Source: Malus domestica
Taxonomy: Eukaryota; Streptophyta; Magnoliopsida; Rosales; Rosaceae
Direction: 5' to 3'
Assembly: GCF_042453785.1 (NCBI RefSeq)
Contig: NC_091677.1
Coordinates: forward strand, 6,357,501-6,421,500
Length of the DNA: 64,000 nucleotides
Part shown: positions 33,711 to 46,289 of the stretch, in pieces
Layout of the letters: every line of letters starts with the position of its first letter
How positions within the stretch are numbered: the first letter of the stretch is position 1
Notes under the pieces: generated by a model
Database searches by the model: none
What the model saw: only the letters and a program-made list of their open reading frames with translations
What the model was told of the DNA's origin: nothing
Position numbers and translations under genes: made by a program

Positions 33711-36700
33711 GGGTTGTGATTTTCACACACCCTTAATTACCTTTCCCACACCCCTTCTTATTTTTTAATACTTAATTGATATCTTACTATTTACTCTTCC
33801 ATATATACCATTTTTACTTTTTGACTTTTAAAAGTTGTTTTTTATTTTTGATTTACTTGGAATGAATCTCCCCCACTCCCCCATTCTTCTCCCGCTTCTT
33901 CCCCAAACCTAGACACCTCCCGCTTTTTCCCCAAACCCAGACACCTCTCGTGGCCCGATTCCCTCGCCGCCACAAATATTTCCACTGCTTCTTCGGAGCC
34001 TCCCACTCCCTCCGTCGAGCCCAACGAGACCTATTCTGAAATTTCCACTGCTTCTTCTCTTTCCGTTCCCCTGTCCTCTTTATTACTTCTTGTGAAAAAT
34101 CACAATGGATGACCTGATAATAACAGATGAAGAGCTCCAGATGGACATTGAGTTGCAGAAGATATTGGATATGGCATGCAAGGAGGATGGCATGGAAGAA
34201 ATTTCAGAATGCATTCCTCCTCTTAACACTTTTGATGGTAAGTTTCTAAAGTATTTTCTCAAATTATTAAGATTGATTTTGGAATTTAGGGTTTTTGTTC
34301 TCTTCTTGCCTCAATTTGTTTTTTAGGTTTAGTTTTTTCTTTCCCTAATTTGTGGTTCAAATGTTCATTGAATGAATGAATACTGGTGGTTTAAGATAAA
34401 TGGATCATGTAACAATGAAGTAACTGAATCTAGGGGAAGAAATTTAGAAAAATGCGTCAAGTAAACAGAAAATCACGAAACTAAGTTTGTAAATGTTTTT
34501 GACATCAGAATTTTTTTTACAAGAATAACGAAAAATTAGGCAATGCTCAGAGACTAAGGAGCAAAAGATTAAAAACTACCATGCTTACGTGAATGCACCG
34601 GGCAATGCCCTATAACTGATTTTTCTCTCATGTACACGGTACACATGCTATTTACACATCTAGATAAGAACCGTTAGATTGAAAATGAACACACGAGATA
34701 AAAAGTATTATTAATATATATTTTTTGTTTGAAATCTCTAACTTAAATTCTTGTGTCTTTTGCCCAAAACAAAATCTCGGTGTCAACTCTGTAATCCAAA
34801 CACTTGAACTTCAAATGGAGCAAAAAATTACCTATTCCTCATAAAAACTGGAGCAAAAATGTACTTTAACTAGTGGTTTGTGTTGGGGTTTATAAAAACT
34901 AGAGCAAAAATGTACTTTTGCCCAAAACAAAAACTGGTGTCAACTCTGTACTCATAAAAACGGAAATAATAGAGAATATTGATTTGTGTTGGTTTTGGGG
35001 AAAAAATTGGAATTAGGTTTAATTGTTGTGGTTTTACCTAGGCTCCATGTTTTGGTGTAAACTTGATATAATGCATACAATGCTTTGGTATAAATTTGAT
35101 ACTTAAATGTCTAGCCCATTGATAAAAAGTATATATTCTACATATATAAATGTGTTGGTTTGTGATATATAGGAAGTCAACAAACGATTGATGAGCCCGA
35201 TAAAATGCTCTCTTTGTTGGCGAAATGTTTTGAAAGTCGAGAAGACCTCATCGGGGAAGTTCGTAAGATAGCATTAATGCAAGGGTTTGCAACCGTTATT
35301 AGAAGATCTAAGACAAATACATATGTTGCTATTGGTTGTGATAGAGGTGGGGATTATCAAGCCTCTAAAACTTCACTAGATGAAAGAAAAAAAAATCAGG
35401 ATCTTGCCTCATAAATTGTCCATTTGAAGTCAGGGGGCGTAAAAAGAAATGTGAAGAATTTTGGAAGCTAGAGATAAAAAGTTTATTGCATAACCATGAA
35501 CTTTCAAATGACATGTGTGGACATCCTTCTTGTCGTCAATTTTCACAAGAGGAAATTTTACGAATTAAAGAAATGAGCAAGGCTGGTATACCACCACGCC
35601 AAATTCTATCTTCGCTTCGGCAAGGCAATCCTCATCTTCAAGTAGTTTCTCGAAACATCTATAATCTAAGAGCTAAGATTGTGAAGGAAAGTCTGGCTGG
35701 GCGTCCAGTTATTCAAGCATTATTAGAAGAACTTGGTGAAGGTGGTTTCACTTATAACATTGAGTATGATCATGAAGGCCACTTGACTCATTTGATCTTT
35801 GCTCATCCCTTGTCTATAGAGTTGACCAAGAGCTACCCATATGTTTTTGTGATGGATTGCACATATAGGACCAACAAGTATAAGATGCCATTATTGGATA
35901 TCATAGGAGTTTCAAGTTTCAACACATCCTTTTATTCTTGTTTTGTTTTCATGCAAAATGAGAAAGAAGAGGATTATGTGTGGGCTCTAAAAATGTTTAG
36001 TAAGATTTTGGGAGTTGATAATCATCCTATGGTGATTATAACGGATAGGGAGTTGGCATTAATGAATGCTATACGCATTGTCTTTCTGAGTACTTCCAAT
36101 CTTTTGTGCGTGTGGCATATTGAGAAAAATATACTTGCAAATTTATAAAGCTCATTTTGAGGAAGAAGTTGATTGGATTGATTTCATTACTACTTGGACA
36201 ATTTTAATCCAATCTCCTAATGAAACATCATTCAATGAAGCTTGGAGTCATTTTGAAGTTAAGTACGAGGATAAGATATTTGTTTTGAAATATATTCTTG
36301 GTACTTGGCTTTCATATAAAGAAAAGTTTGTAAGTGCATGGTCAGAGAAAGTTACCCACTTTGGTAACCGTGTTGCTTCAAGAGCCGAAGGTGCACATGC
36401 AACGCTAAAAAAATATCTTCAAGTTTCAACTGGAGGTCTTCGCGAGGTAAAAGAAAAAATATGCCTTGCTATTGAAATCAATTTCAAGAAATCAAAACTC
36501 AACTTTCAAGTGAAAAAGTTAGAGTTTCACACAAGTTTCGACTTCCCTTCTTCAAAGAGGTTGTTACTCATGTATCTAGATTTGCATTGAATGAATTATA
36601 TAATCAATATGAAGCCTCAAGTTCTTCTGATCTTCCATCTCAATGTAAGGGTCATTTTCTCAAGACAATGGGTCTTCCTTGTGCTCACATGATTAGAGAG

Positions 36701-37812
36701 ATGAATATTGAAGTCTTGCAACTAAATGACATACATCCACAATGGAGGATTGATAGAAGATTGTTTGTCAATGATCGTCATGTAAGCTTGGACAATGAAC
36801 AAGATCAAATAAGCGGCCTTCTATTGGAGTTTAAAGATAAGTATGAAAAGTTGCCTCTTACTCAAAAAGAGGATACCAAAAGGCAACTTTGTGAATTTAT
36901 TGATACTTCTCTTCCATTAACTCTTGAGCCTAATGTTAAACCTCACAAAGGTCGTCCAATGGGTTCTAAAAATAGAAAAGAATCAAGCTCTACAAAGCGT
37001 GGTCCTTCAAAGTTTGAAATAGTGGAGAAGGCTCAGAAACGTGCTCGACGGGTATGTCATTTTTTTTATTTATCTTTTAATATTGTCTACTATGGTCATG
37101 ATTATTTATATATACGTATAACTTAATGTTCATTGTTTATAGGTGTGACGAGCATAATGATTTGCCAAAGAAACTTTTTGTTAATAATAGCTTAGATGTG
37201 TAAAGAACACATTAAGGTACATATATTTTTGTTGATTTTTCCCCATAAAAATACTAATTAAGTTTGTAATTTTCTTTCCTTTTGTTGACATGTTTTTATT
37301 TTCTTGTAGGTTGGAGTGCATGGGTTTCCTATCTTTTTGGTAATATTGACATCTCCTTTTGAACACAAGATTAAAGGCCAAACATAGTGTAGGCAGAATG
37401 TTAAAGCTTGTAATGATATCTGATGTATTTTTTGGGGCATGAGGTTACTATTATGGGGATTAAAGTGTATGTGGATTGCTTACTAGTATTTTGTACAATT
37501 CATGTAACTTATGCATATATGCTATATCATTAGGTAATCGTTTTATTTTTATTTATATAATAGGTGTTTTATACTTGTTTTGGGATCTCTCAGATTAGGC
37601 AGTAGAGCTTGAGTTACAAATGGGCATATACGGTTGAGTGTTAGAAAAAAAAAACAAGTTTAAAATAAAATAACAAAAGTATTCTAAAATTCCAATGGTC
37701 AAAAAGTAAAAAGGGTATATATGGAAGAGTAAATAGTAAGATATCAATTAAGTATTAAAAAATAAGAAGGGGTGTGGGAAAGGTAATTAAGGATGTGTGA
37801 AAATCACAATCC
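33711..37812 (+). mobile_element. 4.1-kb Mutator-like element with FAR1-type transposase
   Basis: The left end GGGTTGTGATTTTCACACAC and the right end GTGTGAAAATCACAATCC are inverted repeats that run about 140 bp (33711-33850 and about 37670-37812), with shared GGAAGAGTAAATAGTAAGAT and its inverse. Flanking 9-mers are TTTTTTTTT (33702-33710) and TTTTTCTTT (37813-37821), one mismatch. The interior encodes one transposase gene (34105-37146) in the expected place. This is the best candidate here for a source of Mutator-type activity, but the coding region is broken. Confidence 0.82.
34105..37146 (+). pseudogene. MULE transposase of FAR1/FHY3 type, three frameshifts
   Basis: Exon 1 (34105-34237) starts MDDLIITDEELQMDIELQKI and ends at GATG|GTAAG. 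A 935-bp intron follows, and exon 2 opens at 35173. Domains in order: an N-terminal FAR1-type DNA-binding region (ALMQGFATVIRRSK..., SGSCLINCPFEVRGRKKKCE, LLHNHELS), a MULE transposase core (PYVFVMDCTYRTNKYKMPLL with catalytic Asp, VIITDRELALMNAI with the second Asp, LLCVWHIEKN), and a SWIM zinc finger (CKGHFLKTMGLPCAH). A basic tail follows (KPHKGRPMGSKNR). A last small intron is likely at about 37052-37140. The frame changes near 35386 in a run of nine A, near 36147 (after EKNILANL) and near 36478. The first could be a sequencing error; three together suggest decay. A normal protein would be about 700 residues. The element's own TIRs surround it, which argues against a domesticated FRS gene. 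Confidence 0.85.
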
Positions 37813-37899
37813 TTTTTCTTTATAATGTTTTATAATATTGATACGAAAATTAATATTAAATTGTGAGATGACAGAAAACGAATATTGCAAGGACAAGTT

Positions 37900-40800
37900 G
37901 ATATTTTATAAACTTCGTTCGGAAGTGTATTCGTCCTGCTTGCATTACAACGAATAAGAAGTATATATAGGCAGATAACGAAATAGCTTTATATGATTAT
38001 TTAACAACCAAAGAAATGAAGCAAGTTGGGTCAAGATAAAAAGATAACAAAATAACACAGGGAAGTGAATGTCCACAATGACGATTTTATGGTCATTTTC
38101 TAATGAAACACATTACACTTATTTTGAATGAAACCAAATAAATCCAATGAATAAATCACATTGGATTTGGACAAGATAGGCAGGACGCTGGTGCAAGTCT
38201 CTTTCTTCCAAATAAGGTCATTTAGATAATTATTTATTTTTTGTCATCATTTAACTGTGAAGTTAATCAGAAGAATAAATTTCCGTCTCTGGGTGGAAAA
38301 ACAACCATGTGTTTTGCGTGTGTAATGTGTATACCTAGCTTTAAAAAAAAAATTAGGTAAAGAATGCGTGCATACCATGTGTAGAAGGTATAATTGGATA
38401 AGGGGAATGCTAGCAAACCTTTCGCTTAAATCTTCTCGTTTTATTTTGTTGGCTCTCTTTCTCATTCTTCAATGTTGTTGAGTTCGAACCATTTACTTTT
38501 TAGATCACCGTTTAAAGATTAACTTTGCAAAAATCAATCAAATTAGAAATTTCAATGTTTAAGTTTCTCATGGTTCATCTATTTATTAGATAATCATTAG
38601 ATGACTAAATAATTTCAGATTTAGTGAATATTTTCATACATTATCTTAAAAGGGTGATCTACAATGTAGAATTTCTCAGAGCAAATGCATGGGGTTCCCT
38701 TATCATCAAGCAACATTCCAGAATAAGAATGAGAGCTAAGAAGGTAGAACGAGAAAGTATAAGTGAGAAGGTTTGTAGCATTCCTCATTATGGTAATACC
38801 TAATTGGTATTCTTATTTTACAAACACACACACACACACACGTACACTCAACTAAGCTTATTTAAGGGACACGCTTATAAGCCGTAACAGATCTAAGACT
38901 CTAGCCTTATGGGGTCATAGTGTAAAAAATCCAAACATAGCATGTAAAAGTTATCCAATTTTTTGCACAAAGGCATTTAATCGAGCACTTAATAGGCATA
39001 TGTCGTCATTGTTCCTAGATATGTCGATGGCTTCCCAAGCCCGATGCCGAGACATGTTGAGCATCGCCTACCAATGTGTGCTTCCAAGGCCTACCGAGCA
39101 TGCATCACTTGCCAAGATTTGTCAAATTATGCTGAAGAGACATTTCGTCGAATAGTTTGGAGGCATTCAAGTCCAATACCAAATGGCCATAGGGTCATCC
39201 TACAAACCTTCCCCACATATTTTCCGACTTCCATAGGGTGCCGAGACCTAGTAGGACCCTCATGGCATACTAAGTATGGTATTTCAACGATCCCAATTAT
39301 GTATCTTTTAGGTACCCAAATCGAAAACCATACATATGATTGTTAGATTTAATGGTGGTCATCTTAATGTTCCTTGGAGTATCGTATTCATCTATTTGGT
39401 TGACTACAATTTGTCGTTAATGATTTTCAATTTATCTAATTATTTGCATATATAATCTATGATTAACGATATCAGATCATACTTTATACAATTCACTTGT
39501 AAATAGGGCAACAATGCTAATCACTTGTTCATATATCTATTTCTATGAGAATTAGGTAACTAAATAATTTTCGATTTGAGTGAATCTTTTACTACAATGA
39601 TTCAACACAAGGACCTAAAAAATAAACTATTCGGGTCATGATATAGGGTTTAAGAATGGACCTAACTATTTATTAACATTGTATTACCTTATTAACTAGT
39701 TAGTACTTGAGCATTATTATATTACATTTTTACATAAAAGATGCTCTTGATTAGCTCTTGTTTAATTTCAATTAAGCCATGTGGGATAGTACAAGCCTGG
39801 ATTATGAAATTGCATTGCATGTGCATCATCTTTCACGGAATGTATACGATCGAAAAGCTTGATAAGTAATCTTGCTCGAGACTATAATTGTGGATCAACT
39901 AACCTAAATTCATACTAGGGTTCAAAATTCAAAGGGTAGCCAAGTTGAATAAACATATTAAAGTCCTAAAGGCTCGTAGAAGTTCGAATTTTGACAAAGC
40001 CAAACTTAATTAAACTAATGCAACTATGCCATTAATCGTCCCAATTTACCAGCAATATAATATAGAATAATACTTGCATTCTTCGGAAGAATGGATGTAT
40101 TCTACCTTTTGCAAATAGTGTATATCTATCGTATAAACTCTATAATTGGAACAGTTTAGTTTCTTAATTTTTATTTGAAATCCCCATGAAAATATCATTC
40201 GAATTGAACATCGTGTAGTCATCCAAATGTATCAAATAAATTAAGGGTCATTATGGATATGTTAGTTGATACTCACATCGTCGATTTGTTTCCTACGTTT
40301 GGATGACTATCTAAACGATCTCCAATTCGAATGATTTTTTGTAAAAATAATCTTCAAATGAAGATTAAAAATTTGACCGATTCCGATTATAAAATTTATA
40401 TGATAAATATACATTATTAAAAAAATAGGATATGTGCATTCCTCCGAAACTCAAGTATCATCCCTTGAGATACATGAAGGTTTATGTATATATTAGGATA
40501 ATTTATATATATTAATCTGTGTTGTTGTGCGTCCATCATTATTACAAAGAATATTGTCAATTATTTATTAAGAAAGACCATCATTAGGGTCACTGCAATA
40601 AGGTCCAAATAAGAAATGGGACGATCCAAATCTTGTGTTCGAATTCACATGAACTTTGAACTAAGTCATGTACGAATCAACATATCATAATGCAAGTTGT
40701 GGGTAATAAAACATAACATTAGTAAGTTTGTTCGCACAGATACATAGTGCTATTAGGTACCTGAATTATTCCCCCCAATAATATAAAGCACCTGTGTTTC

Positions 40801-42460
40801 CTAATACCCAACTTGTCATCTTTTGCTTAGCAAAATACTAATACTTTTAGCTTATGATCAACTCAAATATAATGTTTAGTTGTTTTGGTTAGCTGGAGGC
40901 TTGATTTATAAGAGTAGTGTTACGGAAACCACATTTTTATGTTAAGTTCGATTAATGTTGACTGTTATATACAACTAAACATCAACGAGTTAAAATATTA
41001 ATCAACGTGTTATATATGTACATACCACTATCGATGGTAACACATTAATTATATGATATTAATCTTATATATGGTACTAGATTTGTGACACCATTTTTTT
41101 ACACAACTTTTAACACACGTTTTTTGGGCTCACTTTGTAATGTAATGTATTTTGACGATTCGAACCATCTATCTTTTAGAACATATTCATCTAGTATCCT
41201 TGCAAAAAATTAGACAAATCGAAAATCATTAAAACATTCATTTGTAGTGAAGAAAATAGATGAATACGATTCTACAAGAAAGAATCCTAAACCTTTAAAA
41301 TAACGGTCATATGGTTTTAGATTTGGATGACTTTTGGTAGACATGATTTTTTTAGGGAAGACCTAAAAGATAGACAACTCAATTCGTTAAAATACATTAT
41401 AAAATGAACCTCACAAAAATATGTGTAAAAAGTTATATAAAAAAATAATGTTAAGGATTCGTCCCATATATTATTACAAATAAGTCGTATTCCTAAAATC
41501 ATTGAATTTATAATCAATTAATCACACTTCGAGTCTTAATTAATAGTTTGTTGCAAAGTGCAAACATTTTTTAATTAGAGGAAGATAAATTTCCCAATTA
41601 GGAGTCTATGCATCCAACAAACCTTTTCCTTTTTTTGGTAAACAAACTTTTCCTTTTAAGAAGTGTATATGGCCGGATGGCCCACGTTGTTTTCAATAAA
41701 ACTAGCATTTGTCTACACATTTTTTTAGAAAATGAGAAGGAGAGAGGGAGAGACAGAGAACATGGGGGAGTGTAAAGTTTTTGTTTTTATTTTAATTTTT
41801 TTATAAATATTGGAGGTATTTTAACATTACATGTAGGTGAGGCTTTAATAAAAAAATATAAAATTTGGACCTGTGAAATTACATTATTGCTCATCATTTT
41901 TTTGTGTGATGGAAGACTAATTTATCTTTTCACCATTTTTTGGTTGACAAACAGAATTTTATTAATTAGTAGAGATGAGGAGGTAGGACAGAGATTTTGT
42001 AATAGGTGATAAATGGTTTTTTTTTGTTGGGAAAGATAGTAATATATTGAAATCAGCTAAGTGAAATACAAACAGGAGTCACACTTCGACTCCCAGTCCC
42101 GCAACGGGGAAGAAAAGTGTTGCCTAATAATCACACAAGGAGCATCAAAGAACTAGAAAGAAGAGGCAATTAAACATCACCATAATACCTTATAGGAAAC
42201 AAAAAATAGGGGACAAGCCCCTCAAAAATTACACAATGGAGGACAGGGTAGACCGTCACGAGAGAGGACCATCACCAGTGAGGGTGGAGGCATAATTGCC
42301 CAACTCATAAAGCCCCTCCTAAACATCAGGATTGACGCTTTGTCCGCATATCTTTGGGGGCTTGTGCATGTAATCGATCGATTAACTTTCCAAATGATTC
42401 GCAAGTGCATTTACCCTTTTAAATTGAGTATTAACCGTTTATATTACGGTCTAAAAATAT
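37900..42460. other. Long gene-free AT-rich stretch
   Basis: I see no domain in any frame. A (CA)n run lies at 38825-38841. The 100-codon frame at 39044-39346 (MPRHVEHRLPMC...) is unrecognised. Text at 41700-41900 (GAGAAGGAGAGAGGGAG, then AAATTTGGACCTGTGAAATT) resembles 61930-62090 and looks like a decayed dispersed repeat. Confidence 0.45.
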
Positions 42461-42467
42461 TCTTTTT

Positions 42468-42568
42468 TACTTGTAAGTGAATTTGAATCACATTATTACA
42501 AGTTCATTGTGATGTTTAACCCACTCCCTTCAATGTGTGGATAAATATTTAAAAAAAAAAAAAAAAAA
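42468..42568 (+). repeat. SINE-like repeat, plus strand, 3' part
   Basis: AAGTGAATTTGAATCACATT, then ACCCACTCCCTTCAATGTGT and an A-rich tail. It is one of several copies of the family described at 53946-54088. Confidence 0.6.
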
Positions 42569-42569
42569 G

Positions 42570-44600
42570 AGTATTATGTCAAAATTTCATAGACCGTAGC
42601 CACTACTAATCGACATTAGTACTATCTTCGATTTAATTACTTGAACAATTTAATATGTGGGCAATTTTATACAAAATCATCGACATAATTAGTAGTAAAA
42701 CAATTCATTATAAAAAATAAAATAAAAAAATTAACTTCACACGATTTTCAACGAAAGAGTACATATGCTTCAACATAATTTGCTCAAGAAAATAAAATTG
42801 ATTACTAATTTCAACAAAGAAACTAAAAAACTAAGAAAGCTGAGGTTTTGTAAAATGAAGAGCATATCAACTTACTTATAAGATCATGTAACTTCTTTTT
42901 TTTCAACGTTTTTCATGAAGCACAATACTCAACTACTGGCCATACCTACTCAATCAATTTTCAACCAAATGAAATTGGCATCCAGGAATCTCATTAAATT
43001 AAGTTTCCTTTTTCATGATTTCGAGACAATATGTATCATGTGGTAGGAAAGTGGAATAAATTTATTTCCAATTCTTTGTAGCCGCCCACTAGTGATTGCA
43101 TGCGGTGAAAAATAGATAGGACTTTACCCTTTATGTATACATGCATTTCACCTCATGCTTTTGGTATATACTAAACAAAGAAAACGACAACTATTTATCA
43201 TTTTATTTACTTTGTTTCGTACACTGTATCCCTATTGCATTACGAAATTACTCACTCTTGAAGAAAGAGCAAGAATTATGATGAAACGACGTTGACGGAG
43301 GATTGGCTTTCAACCTACTTTGTCCTCGCCTCATTGCCTGCAAAAATTGATCGATAATATTTATGACTCCATCATAAGTTGGAATTATGTTCATGTCAAT
43401 CACAATTAATATGTGCGTAAAAATGTATTTATGCACGCATGTTAATTTGTGGATTGACAATAGTAGTAATAATAACAATAATAATGTATGAATTGTAATG
43501 GGTAGGGCAAGCATTTCAAAGAAAACTAAGAATTTCGACAGGCTAAATAAGGATTTTGTCGTTAAACATTTTACAAGATTTCAAACAGGTCTAAGATATT
43601 TTTATTTTATTTTATTATACGAAGTTTAAATCTCTAAAAAAAACCAAAACGTTAACCATTTTTGCCCAAAATAATGTTTTATTTCGTCAGATAAAGTTAC
43701 TTTGTCTGACTAAAGTTGGTTCAACAGACAACATATAATTTTTGATAGTGCATCATGTACTTCTAACTCGGTATTTTCACTGGAGATGAGTATGATGACT
43801 TTATTGGAATGTCAATAGTAGCAATCAATTAATATGAAAGTACATAAACATAAAATCAATAAGACCTTTGGGTGTAACAATCAAGTTTTATTAACTAATT
43901 ATGTATTACAATGTAATAGATACACGTATTTGAATACAAATGACGTTGTAATACTACAATGTATAGTATGACGCTCCCACCTAAGAATTTTCTCATAAAA
44001 ACGAATTAATAGTGTTAGTATATGAATGACTTGATAACAACATGTTGATTGATGTTAAGGTAGTATGACACTCACAACCGAACATTTCTCATACAACCGG
44101 ATTAAACCATTTTTTTTCGAAAAAATGGCTGAATCATTACAAGATTAATGAAGAACAATCGAACAATCGTATAAATAATTTATATTTGGCCTTTAGCCAT
44201 AATAAAGTTGGATAGTTGTTCAATCCTAGAATACATTAAACAAGTATTCTTTAGCAAATTCACCTCAATCCAAAATCCAGAACAATAATCCACACTGGTA
44301 CCTATCCATTTCTAACTTAGTATTGAATACATAAACCGGCTGAGTGAAATGGTTGGTGTAGTCTTTATTTTCCACTAATGAAAATGAGATTTTCTGTCGA
44401 CGAAGATTGATTGAGTTGGTAATGATCATTTTCTTCGCTAGATCAAGATCAAGGTTTGAATCCTGTTGCCGGCAATTCCTTAAAAGAAAAAAGACGACGA
44501 ATTTGCTAGAAATTGACTTTTCAAACTTAATAATTCTTTAGAAAAGATAAAATGACTGAACAATTGCCAAATCAAGGAGCAGCCACATTGGCTTTTTATG
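42570..44600. other. No recognisable gene
   Basis: AT-rich. An 88-codon minus frame at 43248-43514 begins with a Leu run that comes from an (ATT)n microsatellite; its end (AMRRGQSRLKANPPSTSFHH) follows a CAG acceptor-like site, but no gene is supported. Confidence 0.4.
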
Positions 44601-45037
44601 AAATACTCATGATAACTGTTTAGCAGCCAAACTTTGTTCATTACTATCCTAAACTACACTAAGCTTAAGAGATGAGTTTGATTTCGGAACTAGAGGAGGA
44701 TACTTTAACCACCGGTTCACGACTTGCAATTAGAATTTTTGAGGGAAAAGTACGATATTAATTGATAGAAAGTAGAATACGTACAATATTGAGGATAAGG
44801 TATATAACAATGAGCCTCGATACAAATTTTGTCAGAATTTTAACCTGATCGAAGAAAAAAAAATGTCTTGCACCGTAAAAAAGTTAACTAGTACCATCCT
44901 CGATAAAAATATCTGCAATTATATGGTTTTTTCAAACTAAGTTATACAATCATTGGAACTCAGACTAAACCGTGCAATCCTGTGTGCAATTTTGTTTGCC
45001 TACCTTTCAATTTTCAACTGTTAAATTTATATTTTAT

Positions 45038-45169
45038 TTTTTTTAACAAACAATATTAGTTACACTATGGTAAGTAGAGTGGGATAAACCTCATAATGAC
45101 TCAGTAATAATATGATTCAAATTCATCTTTAACAAGAATCAAATATAAGATCGCTCATTTACTAATGAA
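45038..45169 (-). repeat. SINE-like repeat, minus strand (in duplication copy 1)
   Basis: TTTTTTAACAAACAATATTA...GTAATAATATGATTCAAATT is the inverse of the family consensus. The partner is at 45970-46100 in copy 2. Confidence 0.65.
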
Positions 45170-45969
45170 AAGAAATACTACTAATTGTAATACTAAGCAG
45201 CTGTTAAATTTGTTAAGAAGGAATAAAAAAATTTCAACAAAACAAAGAATAAAAAAATGAAAAGAAACCCAAGAAACTGAAGTTGCGTGTGGAGTGGTGT
45301 TTGGACCCAGGTGTTGGCAGTGTCTACGTAAGAAAGAAGATTATCTCCCCTTTTATTTTCATCATATTTCTTCCCATCTTCTCATGTATTATTTTTTGTT
45401 TTATTATTTATATAAAAAAATCAATATAAGATGTTAACGTAGTTAAAACGTAACCGTTCAAATAAGAGGGAAGTGAATGAGAGAGAGATTAGGAAAAAAG
45501 AGAATCCTCATCCCTACGTAAAATAATCCAACTAGGATAATTGTTTAGCAGCCAAACTTTGTTCATTACTATCCTAAACTACACTAAGCTTAAGAGAAGA
45601 GTTTGATTTCGGAACAACTAGGGGAGGATACTCTAACCACCGGTTCACGACTTGCAATTAGAATTTTTGACGGAAAGGTATGATATTAATCGATAGAAAG
45701 TAGCATACGTACAATATTGTGGATAAGGTATATAACAATGGATCTTGATACAAATCTTGTCGGAATTTTAACTTGATCGAAGAAAAAAAAAAGTTCTGCA
45801 CTATAAAAAGTTAACTAGTACTATCCTCGATAAAAATTTCTGCAATTATATCATGTGGTTCTTTCAAACTAAGTTATACAATTATTGGAACTCAGACTAA
45901 ACCGTGCAATCCTCTGTGCAAATTTGTTTGCACACCTTTCAATTTTTAAACTGTTAAATTTATTTTTTA

Positions 45970-46100
45970 TTTTTTTAAACAAACAATATTAGTTGCATTA
46001 TGTTGAGCAAAGTGACTAAGCTTCACAATAGCTCAATACTAATGTAATTCAAATTCGTTTTTAATTTGAATCAAACTTAAAATCCCTTATTTACTAATGA
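45970..46100 (-). repeat. SINE-like repeat, minus strand (in duplication copy 2)
   Basis: Same repeat as at 45038-45169, carried along by the 925-bp duplication, so it is not an independent insertion. Confidence 0.65.
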
Positions 46101-46289
46101 AAAGAAATATTATTATATTGTAGTTCTAATTCTAAGCGGCTGTTAAATTTATTAAGAAGGAATAAAAAAAATTCAACAAAACAAAGAATATAAAAATGAA
46201 AAGAAACCCAAGAAACTGGAGTTGCGTGTGGAGTGGTGTTAGGACCGAGGTGTTGGCAGTCTCTACGTAAAATAATCCAACTAGGACGT

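Larger units (their letters stand above)
44611..46285 (+). repeat. 925-bp tandem duplication
   Basis: The block starting GATAACTGTTTAGCAGCCAA at 44611 recurs at 45536 (GATAATTGTTTAGCAGCCAA), with roughly 90% identity. Copy 1 runs to about 45530 and copy 2 to about 46285, both ending AAAATAATCCAACTAGGA. Copy 2 lacks ~195 bp present in copy 1 (about 45324-45520), and the missing part is bounded by CTACGTAA in copy 1. Each copy contains a minus-strand SINE-like repeat. Confidence 0.88.

Noticed and set aside
43248-43514. A small secreted peptide gene (Leu-rich leader plus short basic C-terminus)
   Set aside because: The leader comes from an (ATT)n repeat, and the C-terminus fits no peptide family I know.
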